Below, piece by piece: positions 5,216 through 5,273 of a stretch of DNA of 5,273 nucleotides; the stretch's first letter is position 1, and each line of letters starts with the position of its first letter. The notes below the pieces were generated by a model. It ran no database searches and was not told where the DNA came from. It saw nothing but the letters and a program-made list of their open reading frames with translations. The stretch spans positions 1 to 5,273 of the forward strand of contig JAOUIC010000153.1 of assembly GCA_029884275.1 (NCBI GenBank). Direction: 5' to 3'. Both the position numbers and the translations under genes were made by a program. This DNA comes from Gemmatimonadota bacterium. GTDB lineage: Bacteria; Gemmatimonadota; Gemmatimonadetes; Gemmatimonadales; GWC2-71-9.

Positions 5216-5273
5216 ATGCTGAAGCCCGTGGTCGGCTTCGCGGCGACTGGCATCGCCGCAGTGATCCTCTGGA
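5216..5273 (+). CDS. Start of a gene with an N-terminal hydrophobic leader (3' partial)
   Basis: Nineteen codons from an ATG at 5216 run open to the window end and translate as MLKPVVGFAATGIAAVILW. One lysine followed by a hydrophobic stretch is typical of a Sec signal peptide or first membrane helix. GGAG at 5202-5205 lies about 10 bp upstream, a usable though slightly distant ribosome binding site. The gene follows the subunit-3 stop by 59 bp on the same strand. In gluconate 2-dehydrogenase and FAD-glucose dehydrogenase operons the third subunit is a membrane-anchored multihaem cytochrome c with such a leader, so that is the best guess from context. No haem motif is visible in this fragment, so identity is not established. 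Confidence 0.45.
   Translation, partial: MLKPVVGFAATGIAAVILW

Overview
The window is G+C-rich with strong G/C bias at third codon positions. It reads as a chromosomal piece of a free-living, probably soil or sediment, Gram-negative-type bacterium. Two twin-arginine (Tat) leader peptides, a GMC oxidoreductase paired with a gluconate-2-dehydrogenase-subunit-3-like protein, and a Tat-exported hydroxypyruvate-isomerase-like TIM barrel are a combination I associate with Gemmatimonadota or Acidobacteriota. That placement comes from general familiarity with such gene sets, not from a search. No rRNA, tRNA, CRISPR array or insertion sequence was seen.

Layout. (1) Positions 1-1298, +: a serine beta-lactamase/PBP-like hydrolase whose N-terminus lies outside the window, with all three active-site motifs and an extra C-terminal domain. 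(2) 1329-2225, +: a Tat-leader TIM-barrel protein of the hydroxypyruvate isomerase / xylose-isomerase-like family, 30 bp after gene 1 and probably co-transcribed. Its leader/mature junction is encoded by a perfect 44-bp palindrome (1430-1473). (3) 2250-2711, -: a DUF1801 (YdhG-like) protein, convergent with gene 2. (4) A divergent control region of about 80-170 bp. (5) About 2794-4578, +: a GMC-family FAD oxidoreductase with a four-cysteine cluster. It overlaps by ATGA with (6) 4575-5156, +: its small Tat-leader partner subunit. (7) 5216 to the window end, +: the first 19 codons of a gene starting with a hydrophobic leader, possibly the cytochrome c subunit expected in such complexes.

Function. 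Genes 5 and 6 look like the catalytic and Tat-carrier subunits of a periplasmic, membrane-linked sugar (or sugar-acid/glycoside) dehydrogenase of the gluconate 2-dehydrogenase / FAD-glucose dehydrogenase / glucoside 3-dehydrogenase type. The catalytic subunit has no leader of its own, so export by 'hitch-hiking' on the small subunit is the likely route. The exported TIM-barrel isomerase nearby would fit extracytoplasmic handling of an oxidised sugar, but that link is inference.

The least ordinary feature is the 44-bp spacer-less palindrome inside gene 2. It shares a GTAGGGGC core with a smaller hairpin at 5179-5204, which suggests a dispersed palindromic repeat family, one copy of which has been absorbed in frame into a coding sequence.
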